Of a stretch of 64,000 nucleotides of DNA, positions 18,691 to 26,481 are shown one piece after another (the stretch's first letter is position 1; each line of letters starts with the position of its first letter). The DNA is taken from assembly GCF_019132845.1 (NCBI RefSeq), contig NZ_JAHSPR010000007.1, positions 62,001 to 126,000 on the forward strand, given 5' to 3'. This stretch comes from Advenella alkanexedens. GTDB taxonomy: Bacteria; Pseudomonadota; Gammaproteobacteria; Burkholderiales; Burkholderiaceae_B. The notes beneath the pieces were generated by a model that did not search any database, had not been told where the DNA came from, and saw nothing but the letters and a program-made list of their open reading frames with translations. The translations under genes were made by a program, and so were the position numbers.

Positions 18691-20954
18691 TCGATCAGCT
18701 CAACCCCGAACAGCGTACTGCGGTCACCTCTTCAGCGCAGTACGCGCTGGTTCTGGCGGGTGCAGGAAGTGGTAAAACCAAGGTTCTGACCACACGTATG
18801 GCCTGGCTCATTCAAACGGGACAGGTTTCGCCTTATGGTTTGCTGGCGGTTACCTTTACCAATAAAGCCGCCAAGGAAATGCTTGCCCGTTTAACGGGCA
18901 TGTTGCCCATCGATGCCCGTGGCATGTGGATTGGGACTTTTCATGGTCTGTGCAATCGTCTTTTGCGTGCCCATTACCGTGATGCGGGTCTGCCCCAGGG
19001 TTTCCAGATCCTTGATATGGCCGATCAGCTGTCGGCCATCAAGCGCCTTATAAAAACCGCCAACATTGATGACGAAAAATTTCCGGCCAAAGACGTGCAG
19101 CGTTTCATTAACGGCGCCAAAGAAAAGGGCGAACGTCCTGAAACCATGGAGGTATGGGATGCACATCGCCAGCGGATGGTGGATATTTACCAGTTGTACC
19201 AGGAACAGTGCCAGCGTGAAGGTGTTGTTGATTTTGCCGAATTGCTGTTGCGTGCCTACGAATTGCTAAGCAGAAATGCGCTCGTTCGCGAGCATTACCA
19301 GCGTCGCTTCAGACATATTCTGGTGGACGAATTCCAGGACACCAATGATTTGCAGTACAAGTGGCTGTGTCTGCTTGCCGGCCAGCAGGCTTCCCTGTTT
19401 GCCGTGGGTGATGATGATCAGTCAATCTACGCATTTCGGGGGGCCAATGTGGGCAATATGGCCGCCTTTGAGCGTGATTACGCCAAAGGCAATATTATCC
19501 GCTTAGAGCAAAATTACCGCTCTTATGGCAACATCCTGGATGCGGCCAATGCCTTGATTGAACACAATAATGATCGCATGGGTAAAAACCTGTGGACCGA
19601 TCGCGGTGCCGGTGAGCCCTTGCGCATCATAGAGCAGCCAACCGATTTGCAAGAATCGCAATGGCTGCTGGAAGAGATCAAGGCGCTGCTTAACGAAGGG
19701 CGGGCCAGAAGTGATATTGCCATTCTGTATCGCAGCAATGCCCAGTCGCGTACCATAGAGCATGCGCTGTTTTCTGCCCGTATTCCCTATAAAGTTTATG
19801 GTGGCTTGCGTTTTTTCGAGCGTCAGGAAATCAAGCATGTGCTGGCCTACCTGCGCCTGGTGTCCAATTTGGGTGACGATACGTCTTTCATGCGGGTCGT
19901 CAACTTTCCCACGCGCGGTATTGGTGCCCGTACCCTTGAAAACCTGACTGATGCGGCACGTCAGATTGGTTGCAGCATGGCACATGCCATTGGCGCAGTT
20001 TCCGGAAAAGGCGGAAGCAATCTTGCCTCGTTTGTGCAGCTGATCAAGCAAATGGCAGAGGTAGGGAAAACCGTCACCTTACCCGAACTGGTGCAGCACG
20101 TTATTGAAACCTCAGGATTAAAACAGCACTACGAAAAAGAGCGTGAGGGGGCGGAACGCCTGGAAAACCTGAGTGAATTGATCAATGCGGCAACCGTATT
20201 TTCGCTTGAAGAAAATTACGAAGGCATGCCGGCCGGCAAGGCGGTAGAGCCTCCGGCTTCCGTTGATCCGGACATCATGTTCCAGGAAGCCATTTCTCCG
20301 TTGGCGGCGTTTTTGTCCCATGCTTCCCTGGAAGCCGGCGATAACCAGGCCAAGGCCGGGGAAGATGCCATCCAGCTCATGACGATTCATGCTGCCAAAG
20401 GCCTTGAGTTTGATGTGGTGTTTATTACCGGTGTGGAAGAAGGGCTGTTTCCCCATGAAAACAGCCTGCTGGCCGATGGCGGGCTTGAGGAAGAGCGTCG
20501 TCTGATGTATGTGGCCATCACCCGTGCCCGGGAACGCTTGTATATCAGTATGGCGCAAAGTCGAATGCTGCATGGACAAACCCGTTATTCCATCCGCTCC
20601 CGTTTTCTGGATGAACTGCCTGAAGCCTGCATTAAATGGTTAACCCCCAAGGTTGCCACTTACGCTGCAAGCCAGAATGGCTGGGCAGGTGGGCAATCCC
20701 GCCAGCGTGATGCTTTTGGGCGTCCGGAAAGCGGGATTCTGTCACCTCGTGCACCGCGCGCCGTAAGCAGTGGGGTGCAGGTTGGACAACAACAATTCAA
20801 GGTTGGCCAAGGTGTGCGTCACGCCAAGTTTGGTGATGGAACCATTATTAACTTGAGTGGTCAAGGTAGTGATGCCCAGGCTCAAATCATTTTCCAGAAC
20901 GCGGGGGCCAAAACCCTGGCATTGGGTATTGCCAAGTTGGAAATTATTGCCTGA
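18687..20954 (+). CDS. uvrD: UvrD/PcrA-type superfamily I DNA helicase
   Basis: This 3'-5' helicase acts in nucleotide excision and mismatch repair. Motifs are in order: AGAGSGKT (residues 24-31), TFTNKAAKEM, GTFHGLCNRLLR, VDEFQDTND (motif II), GDDDQSIYAFRGA (motif III), LEQNYRS (IV), LMTIHAAKGLEFDVVF (V) and VAITRARERLY (VI). The C-terminus has the Tudor-like element VGQGVRHAKFGDGTI, typical of UvrD/PcrA rather than Rep. The 755-aa length is normal. ATGA overlap with the desaturase gene suggests coupled translation, an unexpected pairing. Confidence 0.94.
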   Translation: MIDQLNPEQRTAVTSSAQYALVLAGAGSGKTKVLTTRMAWLIQTGQVSPYGLLAVTFTNKAAKEMLARLTGMLPIDARGMWIGTFHGLCNRLLRAHYRDAGLPQGFQILDMADQLSAIKRLIKTANIDDEKFPAKDVQRFINGAKEKGERPETMEVWDAHRQRMVDIYQLYQEQCQREGVVDFAELLLRAYELLSRNALVREHYQRRFRHILVDEFQDTNDLQYKWLCLLAGQQASLFAVGDDDQSIYAFRGANVGNMAAFERDYAKGNIIRLEQNYRSYGNILDAANALIEHNNDRMGKNLWTDRGAGEPLRIIEQPTDLQESQWLLEEIKALLNEGRARSDIAILYRSNAQSRTIEHALFSARIPYKVYGGLRFFERQEIKHVLAYLRLVSNLGDDTSFMRVVNFPTRGIGARTLENLTDAARQIGCSMAHAIGAVSGKGGSNLASFVQLIKQMAEVGKTVTLPELVQHVIETSGLKQHYEKEREGAERLENLSELINAATVFSLEENYEGMPAGKAVEPPASVDPDIMFQEAISPLAAFLSHASLEAGDNQAKAGEDAIQLMTIHAAKGLEFDVVFITGVEEGLFPHENSLLADGGLEEERRLMYVAITRARERLYISMAQSRMLHGQTRYSIRSRFLDELPEACIKWLTPKVATYAASQNGWAGGQSRQRDAFGRPESGILSPRAPRAVSSGVQVGQQQFKVGQGVRHAKFGDGTIINLSGQGSDAQAQIIFQNAGAKTLALGIAKLEIIA

Positions 20955-21013
20955 TCGATATGTCAAAATTTACAGGGGTTTTTATAGACCCCTTCATCAA
21001 ACGAAGGTGGAAA

Positions 21014-21175
21014 ATGAAGAGAACCCTATTGCTATCATGTTGTTTATTAGGGCTTTTGGCAGGTTGTGCCTCTGGTTCCGGAGACACCTCATTAAATCGC
21101 TCCAAAGTAGAGGTGTACGGAGTCATGGATGTTGGTGTGGGGTATAGCAGCCAAAAAACAACAATTTCCAAATAA
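21014..21175 (+). CDS. Very small lipoprotein with porin-like N-terminal strand motif
   Basis: From ATG 21014 (ribosome site GAAGGTGG directly upstream) the product is 53 aa. It has a lipoprotein signal peptide ending LLAGC (Cys18), then SGSGDTSLNRS, then VEVYGVMDVGVGYSS and a short polar end. The last motif looks like the first beta-strand of betaproteobacterial general porins (pattern V-x-x-YG-x-x-D-x-G). I do not recognise a named family. It lies between uvrD and the tRNA-Val promoter. It could be a genuine tiny lipoprotein or a decayed fusion of a lipoprotein leader to a porin start. Confidence 0.6.
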   Translation: MKRTLLLSCCLLGLLAGCASGSGDTSLNRSKVEVYGVMDVGVGYSSQKTTISK

Positions 21176-21209
21176 ATGACTGGGTGATTAATTGCTCTGT
21201 CGCTGGGAC

Positions 21210-21238
21210 TTGACAGAATTTTGGTTGATACCTATAAT
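21210..21238 (+). promoter_or_regulatory. Sigma-70 promoter of the tRNA-Val gene
   Basis: TTGACA (21210-21215), a 17-base spacer and TATAAT (21233-21238) are exact consensus matches. The tRNA begins 16 bases after the -10 box, leaving a short leader as expected for a stable RNA gene. Confidence 0.9.
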
Positions 21239-21253
21239 TATATTCTTTCTTGC

Positions 21254-21330
21254 AGGCGGTTAGCTCAGTTGGTTAGAGCGCTACGTTGACATCGTAGAGG
21301 TCGCTGGTTCGACTCCAGTACCGCCTACCA
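21254..21330 (+). tRNA. tRNA-Val (anticodon GAC)
   Basis: A 77-base cloverleaf can be folded by hand. The acceptor stem is AGGCGGT with ACCGCCT, the D-arm GCTC/GAGC, and the anticodon stem CTACG/CGTAG around loop TTGACAT (anticodon GAC at 21288-21290). The T-arm GCTGG/CCAGT encloses TTCGACT. Discriminator A and an encoded CCA end the gene. It is preceded by a consensus promoter and followed by a terminator and an integrase remnant; tRNA 3' ends are common island integration sites. Confidence 0.97.
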
Positions 21331-21366
21331 AATGCTTAAAGACAAGCGAGGAAAACATAAGACAAG

Positions 21367-21399
21367 ACCCCGATAAATCAAGCATTTACGGGGTTTTTT
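21367..21399 (+). terminator. Rho-independent terminator after tRNA-Val
   Basis: ACCCCG (21367-21372) with AAAT pairs with ATTT and CGGGGT (21389-21394), immediately followed by six T. The hairpin starts 37 bases past the tRNA CCA end. Confidence 0.85.
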
Positions 21400-21506
21400 G
21401 TTGTCTGGACGGGGTATAAGTTAAGACAAAAAGGTACTTGAAGATACCCCCTTATGGGGGTACATTTGGGGGCATGATCTGATACCCCCTGATGGAGATA
21501 TCCCCA

Positions 21507-21691
21507 ATGGCACTGACTGATACCAAAATAAAGAATGCAAAGCCCGAAGAAAAGCCTTACAAGATGGGTGATGCCGGTGGCCTTTACTTACTGGTTAATC
21601 CCAGTGGCTCAAAATATTGGCGCTTTGATTATCGTTTTTTAGGAAAGCGTAAAACTTTAGCGGTTGGTGTTTATCCTGCATTTGGAAGAAC
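21507..21691 (+). pseudogene. Truncated tyrosine-type integrase (N-terminal arm-binding domain only)
   Basis: From ATG 21507 (GGAG 9 bases upstream) about 62 codons encode the N-terminal DUF4102 arm-binding domain of P4-like integrases: ALTDTKIKNAKPEEKPYK, then GGLYLLVNPSGSKYW and YRFLGKRKTLAVGVYP. The frame then enters an IS end (TGTAATGACC at 21692) and stops at 21731 after foreign residues. The catalytic domain with its R-H-R-Y residues is missing, so it cannot be active. Full-length relatives are about 400 aa. Its place directly behind a tRNA gene fits an integrase that once inserted an island into tRNA-Val. Confidence 0.88.
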
Positions 21692-21719
21692 TGTAATGAC
21701 CCAGCAGTTTCTGCTCAAA

Positions 21720-21836
21720 TTAGGCTGCTAATGCATAAGCTTCAGCAGGTGTTTTCATTTTCAACGCCTGATGTGGGCGCTGAGTGTTATAGAATAAAAT
21801 CCAGTCAGCAATGATACGACTGGCGTCTTGCCTTCC
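21720..21836 (-). pseudogene. IS3-family transposase OrfB fragment (C-terminal end)
   Basis: Read on the − strand, this encodes the last 38 residues or so of an integrase-core transposase. It contains DASRIIADWILFYNTQRPHQ followed by ALKMKTPAEAYALAA and a stop at 21720-21722. The YNTxRPHQALxxxTPAEAY pattern is the usual C-terminal end of IS3-family OrfB. The DDE catalytic residues and everything upstream are missing, cut at the junction with the neighbouring + strand fragment. Confidence 0.85.
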
Positions 21837-22199
21837 TACAGTCGTCCCCGTGTCAGTAATGACAATGCATTTGTGGAGTCCCTGTTCAGGGTGCTGAAAT
21901 ACCGTCCACAGTGGCCATCATCTGGGTTTGCTTCGCTGCATGAGGCACGGCAATGGGTTGAGCGCTTTGTCAGCTGGTACAACACCGAGCATCGTCATAG
22001 CAAACTCAACTTCGTGACGCCCCAGCAACGGCATAACGGTAAAGACACTGCATTACTGGCTCAACGCCAGGCAATACTGGAGCAGGCCAAGCTGCGTAAC
22101 CCCTCACGCTGGGGAACACGCCCAGTCAGAAATTGTGAGCCGATTGGACCTGTCACGTTGAACCCTGAAAAAGAGATGAAGATGCAACAAGCTGCTTAA
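21837..22199 (+). pseudogene. IS3-family transposase fragment (C-terminal third)
   Basis: About 120 codons of an rve-domain transposase: SRPRVSNDNAFVESLFRVLK contains the third catalytic acidic residue (E of VES), followed by WVERFVSWYNTEHRHSKLNF and VTPQQRHNG. The N-terminal two-thirds with both catalytic aspartates is absent. The open frame formally starts at TTG 21828, but its first codons come from the adjoining opposite-strand IS fragment. It differs in sequence type from that fragment, so two elements are involved. Confidence 0.87.
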
Positions 22200-22240
22200 G
22201 ACAAAAAACAGTGACAACTACCTTGACAAACACCGGCAGT

Positions 22241-22269
22241 AAAAAGGCTTGCAGCAATGTGCAAGCCTT
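22241..22269 (-). terminator. Terminator for the sulfite reductase operon
   Basis: AAGGCTTGC (22244-22252) and GCAAGCCTT (22261-22269) form a perfect 9-bp stem with an 8-base loop. On the − strand it is followed by TTTTT (the A run at 22241-22245). It is 80 bases beyond the DUF934 gene stop and also marks the edge of the IS remnants. Confidence 0.75.
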
Positions 22270-22348
22270 CTTTGATTTAGGCGGGACGGAAGGTAATTGA
22301 ACCCAACCGCTGCCTGTTTAATAAAAATTTCCCTGGCGCAGTTTTATC

Positions 22349-22834
22349 CTATGAGCCATAAGCGCCAACCAACCTGTTCAACAGGTTGCCTGGTGCCGTG
22401 CTGGCTTTACGCGATTCCGCCAGCTGAGCGGCTTGCACCCAGCGCGCTTCAGGGAAGGTTTTTGCCACTTTGGCGCTACTGAATCCGCAGGTAAGCATGG
22501 CGGTAAACTGGTCAGGCAAAACATGGCCACCGGCTCGTATATCACCTTTAAATTGATAGCGTTCGCGAATCAGTTTGGCTTGTGTAAAGCCGCGACCATC
22601 CCTGAATTTAGGAAAATCAATCAGAACCAGTTCCACCTGTGGCAAGAGCGCAGCAATGTCGGCCGCATTATTGCCGGGGTTTAACCAAATTCCTTTGCGA
22701 ACCGGCTGGTTTGCAATTTCAGCCCATCTGTCCAGTGTAATGACAATACTGCCCTCGGTGGGAAGCGCATCTTCAGCACCGATATATTGCCATTCGTCCT
22801 GGGTGTGTTTTCCAAATTTATTTACCAGCAACAT
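22349..22834 (-). CDS. DUF934 family protein associated with sulfite reductase
   Basis: This 161-aa protein belongs to the DUF934 family, almost always encoded beside assimilatory sulfite reductase; the biochemical role is not established. The middle holds the conserved LVLIDFPKFRDGRGFTQAKL region followed by IRAGGHVLPDQ, which supports the assignment. The ATG lies within the last codons of the reductase gene (17-base overlap), so the two are translated together. In other bacteria cysH often comes next, but here the operon ends and IS debris begins. Confidence 0.87.
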   Translation of the reverse strand: MLLVNKFGKHTQDEWQYIGAEDALPTEGSIVITLDRWAEIANQPVRKGIWLNPGNNAADIAALLPQVELVLIDFPKFRDGRGFTQAKLIRERYQFKGDIRAGGHVLPDQFTAMLTCGFSSAKVAKTFPEARWVQAAQLAESRKASTAPGNLLNRLVGAYGS

Positions 22835-24848
22835 TTAGTGCCTCCTTAAAGGGTGCAGCGCCAATACGGTGATAGGTCTGCAGGAAAGTTTCATCGTTGT
22901 TGCGGCGTTCACGCAGATAAATATTCATGATTTCTTCGATAACCACAGGAACGTCTTCAAAAGTGACGGAAGAGCCCAGGATTTTGCCAACCACTGCATT
23001 TTCATCGGCAGAGCCACCTAACGTGATTTGGTAGAATTCCTGGCCGTTTTTGTCCACACCCAAAATGCCAATATTGGCAATATGATGGTGGGCGCATGCA
23101 TTGATACAACCAGAGATATTAAGGGTAAGTTCGCCCAGATCGTGTTCAATTTTCTTTTTATGAACCATGATCGCAATTTCCTGGGCAACTGGAATAGAGC
23201 GGGCGTTGGCCAGGCTGCAGTAGTCCATGCCCGGGCAGGCAATCATGTCGGTAATCAGGCCGATATTGTCGGTGGCCAGATTGGCACTGAGCAGTGTTTG
23301 CCAAACTTCAAAAAGATCTTCTTTTTTTACATGTGGCAGAACCAGATTTTGTTCGTGCGTTACCCTGATTTCATTCAGTGAATATTTTTCAGCCAGATTG
23401 GCAACCAGGTCCATTTCATCAGCCGTCAGATCGCCAGGGATACCGCCCTGTGGTTTCAGGGAGATCACCGCGCTGAGATAGGCGGATTGCTTGTGCGGAT
23501 GGGTGTTTTGTTTAACCCAGCGGGCAAAGGCCGGATTGTTGGCCAGTGATGCCTCGAATACGGGGAAACTGTTGCTGCCTGTTTCGAAGGACGGCACCAC
23601 AAAGCGGGCATTGAAATGCGCAACCAGCTCATCGCTGACCAATGGCCGGTCATCAGGCAGGGCCTCAAATTCCTCTTCGATCATGCGGATGAAGTTTTCT
23701 GGCTTCAGTTCCCGGATCAGGATTTTGATGCGTGCCTTGTACAGGTTGTCACGACGTCCCAGGGCATTGTAAACACGGACAATCGCTTCAACATATTTAA
23801 TCAGATCTTGCTGTGGTAACCATGATCTTACCTTGGTGGCCACAATAGGTGTTCTGCCCAGGCCGCCACCGGCGTGGACTTCAAAACCGATTTCGCCAGC
23901 CTCGTTTTTCAGGACACGCAAGCCAATGTCATGCAGCCGGATAGCGGCTCTGTCATTGGCACTGCCAGTGATGGCAATCTTGAACTTGCGGGGCAAATAG
24001 GTGAATTCAGGATGATCGGTAGACCACTGGCGCAGGATTTCCGCATACACACGAGGATCGATATCTTCATCAAAAGCCGCACCGGCAAACTGGTCGGTGG
24101 TGACGTTGCGGATGCAATTGCCGCTGGTCTGGATGGCATGCAAGTCGACATCGGCCAGGGCGGATAAGGCATCGGCCGCCTGATCCAGCCGTATCCAGTT
24201 AAGCTGTATGTTCTGACGAGTGGTGAAATGGCCATAACCCTTGTCGTAGGTGCGAGCCACATAAGCCAGTTGTTTTAATTGTTCGGCACTTAGTGTGCCA
24301 TAAGGGATGGCTACCCGGAGCATGTAGGCATGAAGCTGCAAATACAGACCGTTCATCAAACGGTAGGTTTTGAATTCATCTTCGTTCAGCTCACCGCTTA
24401 AACGGCGTTGAACTTGCTCACTAAAAAAACGGGCACGGTTTTTCAGGAAGGCATGTTCATTGTCATCATATTGGTAAATGCCCGCCTTGCTGTTGGCCTG
24501 ACGCGGTTGAAGGGTTTGGCTGAAGGCAGGGTTACCGTTTTCGCCATTGCCGGACTGCTTGCCCAGATCGGGCCGAACGGAGGGGCCTTTGCTGCGGATA
24601 CGTTCTTTGTAATCACAGGGTACGGGGATATCGTTTTCGCGGGTGGCGGGTAACTCCTGCACACCAACAATGAAATTATGGTCGCTGGCCTGTTGTGCGG
24701 CATCGCGCGCGGCCGCTATGTTTTCCTGATTGAATAATGAGGCTGACTGCAAATCCTGCACCCACTCATTGTTTTGTCCCAGCCAGACAACAATTCCATC
24801 ATGCAGGCGGTTTGCCGAGAAAAGTGTCAATTCAGCCGTATTGCTCAT
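22818..24848 (-). CDS. cysI: Sulfite (nitrite/sulfite) reductase hemoprotein with N-terminal DUF2849-like domain
   Basis: This is a siroheme–[4Fe-4S] enzyme reducing sulfite to sulfide in cysteine synthesis. The catalytic part has the ferredoxin-type half-domain repeats, with GYGHFTTRQNIQLNW and SGNCIRNVTTDQ. The cluster ligands are CPGMDYC and SGCINACAHHH (C-x5-C and C-x3-C). At 676 aa it is about 100 residues longer than the core family. The first 90 residues (SANRLHDGIVVWLGQNNEWV onwards) resemble DUF2849, a small protein usually encoded separately before cysI. A good AAGGAG site lies 8 bases before the ATG. No flavoprotein partner is nearby. Confidence 0.92.
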   Translation of the reverse strand: MSNTAELTLFSANRLHDGIVVWLGQNNEWVQDLQSASLFNQENIAAARDAAQQASDHNFIVGVQELPATRENDIPVPCDYKERIRSKGPSVRPDLGKQSGNGENGNPAFSQTLQPRQANSKAGIYQYDDNEHAFLKNRARFFSEQVQRRLSGELNEDEFKTYRLMNGLYLQLHAYMLRVAIPYGTLSAEQLKQLAYVARTYDKGYGHFTTRQNIQLNWIRLDQAADALSALADVDLHAIQTSGNCIRNVTTDQFAGAAFDEDIDPRVYAEILRQWSTDHPEFTYLPRKFKIAITGSANDRAAIRLHDIGLRVLKNEAGEIGFEVHAGGGLGRTPIVATKVRSWLPQQDLIKYVEAIVRVYNALGRRDNLYKARIKILIRELKPENFIRMIEEEFEALPDDRPLVSDELVAHFNARFVVPSFETGSNSFPVFEASLANNPAFARWVKQNTHPHKQSAYLSAVISLKPQGGIPGDLTADEMDLVANLAEKYSLNEIRVTHEQNLVLPHVKKEDLFEVWQTLLSANLATDNIGLITDMIACPGMDYCSLANARSIPVAQEIAIMVHKKKIEHDLGELTLNISGCINACAHHHIANIGILGVDKNGQEFYQITLGGSADENAVVGKILGSSVTFEDVPVVIEEIMNIYLRERRNNDETFLQTYHRIGAAPFKEALNVAGK

Positions 24849-25394
24849 TTATAAACTCCTTGAGCACTACATATTATTGCAATACCCATATTCATCATAA
24901 AAACCACGGGAAGATGTTCAGTTTTCGTTTGTGTTCAATGTATAAAGGAAAATGGGAGGCATCAGTCCGATCGTTGAAAGGTGTGATGAACTTTAATGTT
25001 ATAAGAAACAGTTATATATAAATAATTGTTATGCATATAATTAAAATTCATACTATCTAATAAAGGATAAAAATTTTATTTATACTCTATACGCTTTTTC
25101 TGACTTTCTCTATAGTCTTTATATAAAAATAAATCATAAAGAAAGACTTGTTTGCTATAAATAAGAATTAACGGGCTTTGCGACAGGGCGGGGGATTCGG
25201 CAGATGGACAAGGGGGCTGATTCAAGGTTGCCGATTGTTGTTTTTTATGCCGAAAAAATACGCATGAAAGGCTGGCTGGGTAAAGGAAGAGAGCTTAGTG
25301 CGCCAGTAAGACAACTGGCGCGAAGTAAGGCTTTTGTCAGGAGGAACCACCACCTAATCTGTAAGGCTTAGAGGGGGAATGTGGCAGGACTTAT
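24849..25394. other. AT-rich intergenic region upstream of cysI
   Basis: About 545 bases. The left end must hold the cysI promoter and any CysB-type site (− strand; a weak CTGAAC/TATGAT pair with 16-base spacing has its -10 at 24894-24899). The middle (25010-25150) is very AT-rich and includes the 7-bp inverted repeat AGTCTTT (25114) / AAAGACT (25142). A + strand frame of 55 codons at 25204-25371 (starting MDKGADSRLPIVV) lacks a good ribosome site and family similarity, so I do not call it a gene. Confidence 0.5.
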
Positions 25395-25631
25395 TCAATT
25401 AATAACCAGTTTGATGGTTGATACTGGAATATTGGCGTTATCCAAGACTTCATCAATTAGTTCTTCAGGGGTTTTGGGGGACGCCGCGGTTTGGTCGGTG
25501 GGATCAATTTCGAGCTTTTTTATTAGCAGTTTTTTGATTTCAAGAATATTTTGCGGCACAGGATCACTTGGATCCAGTGTCAGTTTTTCAGTCATGCCGT
25601 CCATGTTTTCGTAGGAGATATAACGTGTCAT
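25395..25631 (-). CDS. Small hypothetical protein
   Basis: Not recognised. From ATG 25631 (GAGG site 9 bases upstream) the product is 78 aa, acidic and hydrophilic, with no membrane segment. It contains LEIKKLLIKKLEIDPTDQ in the middle and TPEELIDEVLDNA near the end. It stands alone in AT-rich DNA between cysI and a DUF333 lipoprotein gene. The pattern of charged helices suggests a folded helical protein, but no function can be given. Confidence 0.5.
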   Translation of the reverse strand: MTRYISYENMDGMTEKLTLDPSDPVPQNILEIKKLLIKKLEIDPTDQTAASPKTPEELIDEVLDNANIPVSTIKLVIN

Positions 25632-25693
25632 AGAGTATTGCCTCATAAAAGTGTGAAATCTGCCATATAACGGCAGGTTAATAAGCAGTGTAT

Positions 25694-25720
25694 ATCAAGT
25701 GTGACCGGAGGCCACTTGAT
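25694..25720. repeat. Inverted repeat between two small genes
   Basis: ATCAAGTG (25694-25701) and CACTTGAT (25713-25720) are a perfect 8-bp inverted repeat around an 11-base GC-rich loop. It follows the DUF333 lipoprotein gene's neighbour and lies downstream of neither T-run nor gene end on its + side. It could be an operator or an mRNA hairpin ahead of the − strand gene ending at 25395. Confidence 0.5.
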
Positions 25721-25738
25721 GGGGGTGTTTATTATGCT

Positions 25739-25972
25739 TCAGGGGGTTTTGGTAACCTGGTAGTGTTGACGGTAAAACTCCCATTCGTCAACTTCTGTCC
25801 CGTCTGGAAATTGACAGATTCCGTATTGGGCATTTGTTCCTTGTTTGATAATTACTTTGCCACCTTTTTGTTGGCACAACATTGAAGCGGGGTTAGCCAT
25901 TTCAACGGGTAGGCTGGAGGCACAGGCGGAAAGCGTCAGTACACCTAAAACAAGATATCGTGTGATTTTCAT
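25739..25972 (-). CDS. DUF333 family lipoprotein
   Basis: The 77-aa product has a lipoprotein signal (MKITRYLVLGVLTLSAC, lipidated Cys17). The mature domain has the DUF333 pattern: ANPASMLCQQKGGKV, then YGICQFPDGTEVDEWEFYR. These proteins are sometimes annotated as hemolysin-like without firm evidence; the role is unknown. Two conserved cysteines in the mature part could form a disulfide in the periplasm. It is monocistronic as far as visible. A perfect FNR-type palindrome lies 279 bases upstream. Confidence 0.82.
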   Translation of the reverse strand: MKITRYLVLGVLTLSACASSLPVEMANPASMLCQQKGGKVIIKQGTNAQYGICQFPDGTEVDEWEFYRQHYQVTKTP

Positions 25973-26481
25973 AATGTATTTCTTGGTGCAGGCCCGCCCG
26001 ATGCATGGTCAGATACCGCACTGTTTCGAAAAATCCTGGTGAAGAAAAACGGGATGACCAGGAAGAGGAACCGATATATGGAAATAATAGGGAAGTTTTA
26101 ATGGTAAGTAAAGATTTCAGGAGGTGGAATGAAGAGGTAAGCCAGGATAAAAAGAACGGACACATGAAAAATCATGGTCCGCTTAAAAATATCGGTGTTA
26201 GCCGACTACGGTGTAGCCTCTATTCTAAGTGTGTTTATGTGTTTTTTATATTGATATAAATCAAGCTCATAGAGGTATTAAACAAGAAAAAGCATCGAAA
26301 TTTAAAGTTTTATTTGGGAGTTGTTTTATTTTGAAATGATTGGGGTTTATATCTTTTTATTTCAGGTAAGACAGAAAACACAAGTGAATAAACAGGTATG
26401 ATCAATGCACAAGTTTCACAATGATCGCATAAGCACTTTTTGTGATAATGATAAATTTATTCAGCAAGATGGAATCAGAAA
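25973..26481. other. AT-rich intergenic region with an FNR-type box
   Basis: About 510 bases between the DUF333 lipoprotein gene and ssb, with no supported gene. The open frames here, 26005-26259 (+) and 25902-26165 (−), lack ribosome sites and look like chance. The one strong element is the palindrome at 26251-26264. The ssb promoter should lie in 26400-26470. Confidence 0.5.
26251..26264. promoter_or_regulatory. FNR/ANR-type binding palindrome
   Basis: TTGAT-ATAA-ATCAA is an exact match to the FNR/ANR consensus (TTGAT, 4 bases, ATCAA). On the − strand a TAGAAT -10-like hexamer (26222-26227) is centred 33 bases from the palindrome centre, the spacing of a class II FNR-activated promoter. 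That would point toward the DUF333 lipoprotein gene with a long leader. Confidence 0.55.

Larger units (their letters stand above)
21692..22235. mobile_element. Composite remnant of two different IS3-family insertion sequences
   Basis: The stretch begins with an IS-like end (TGTAATGACCCAGCAG) that interrupts the integrase. It holds the 3' part of one transposase gene on the − strand (21720-21836) joined to the 3' part of a different transposase gene on the + strand (21837-22199). It ends near TTGACAAACACCG at about 22235. Neither element has its 5' half, so both were truncated by deletion or recombination at about 21836. The outer boundary at 22235 is an estimate. Confidence 0.8.

Noticed and set aside
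25204-25371. 55-codon + strand frame upstream of the 78-aa hypothetical gene
   Set aside because: Only a weak G-rich stretch precedes the ATG and the basic product has no family features; mentioned only in the intergenic entry.
25381-25614. 77-codon + strand frame opposite the small hypothetical gene
   Set aside because: Antisense shadow rich in Ser/Phe/Ile; the − strand frame has the ribosome site and the more protein-like composition.
26005-26259. 84-codon + strand frame beside the FNR box
   Set aside because: Highly charged, no recognisable motif, no ribosome site, and an unrelated hydrophobic end; likely chance in AT-rich DNA.
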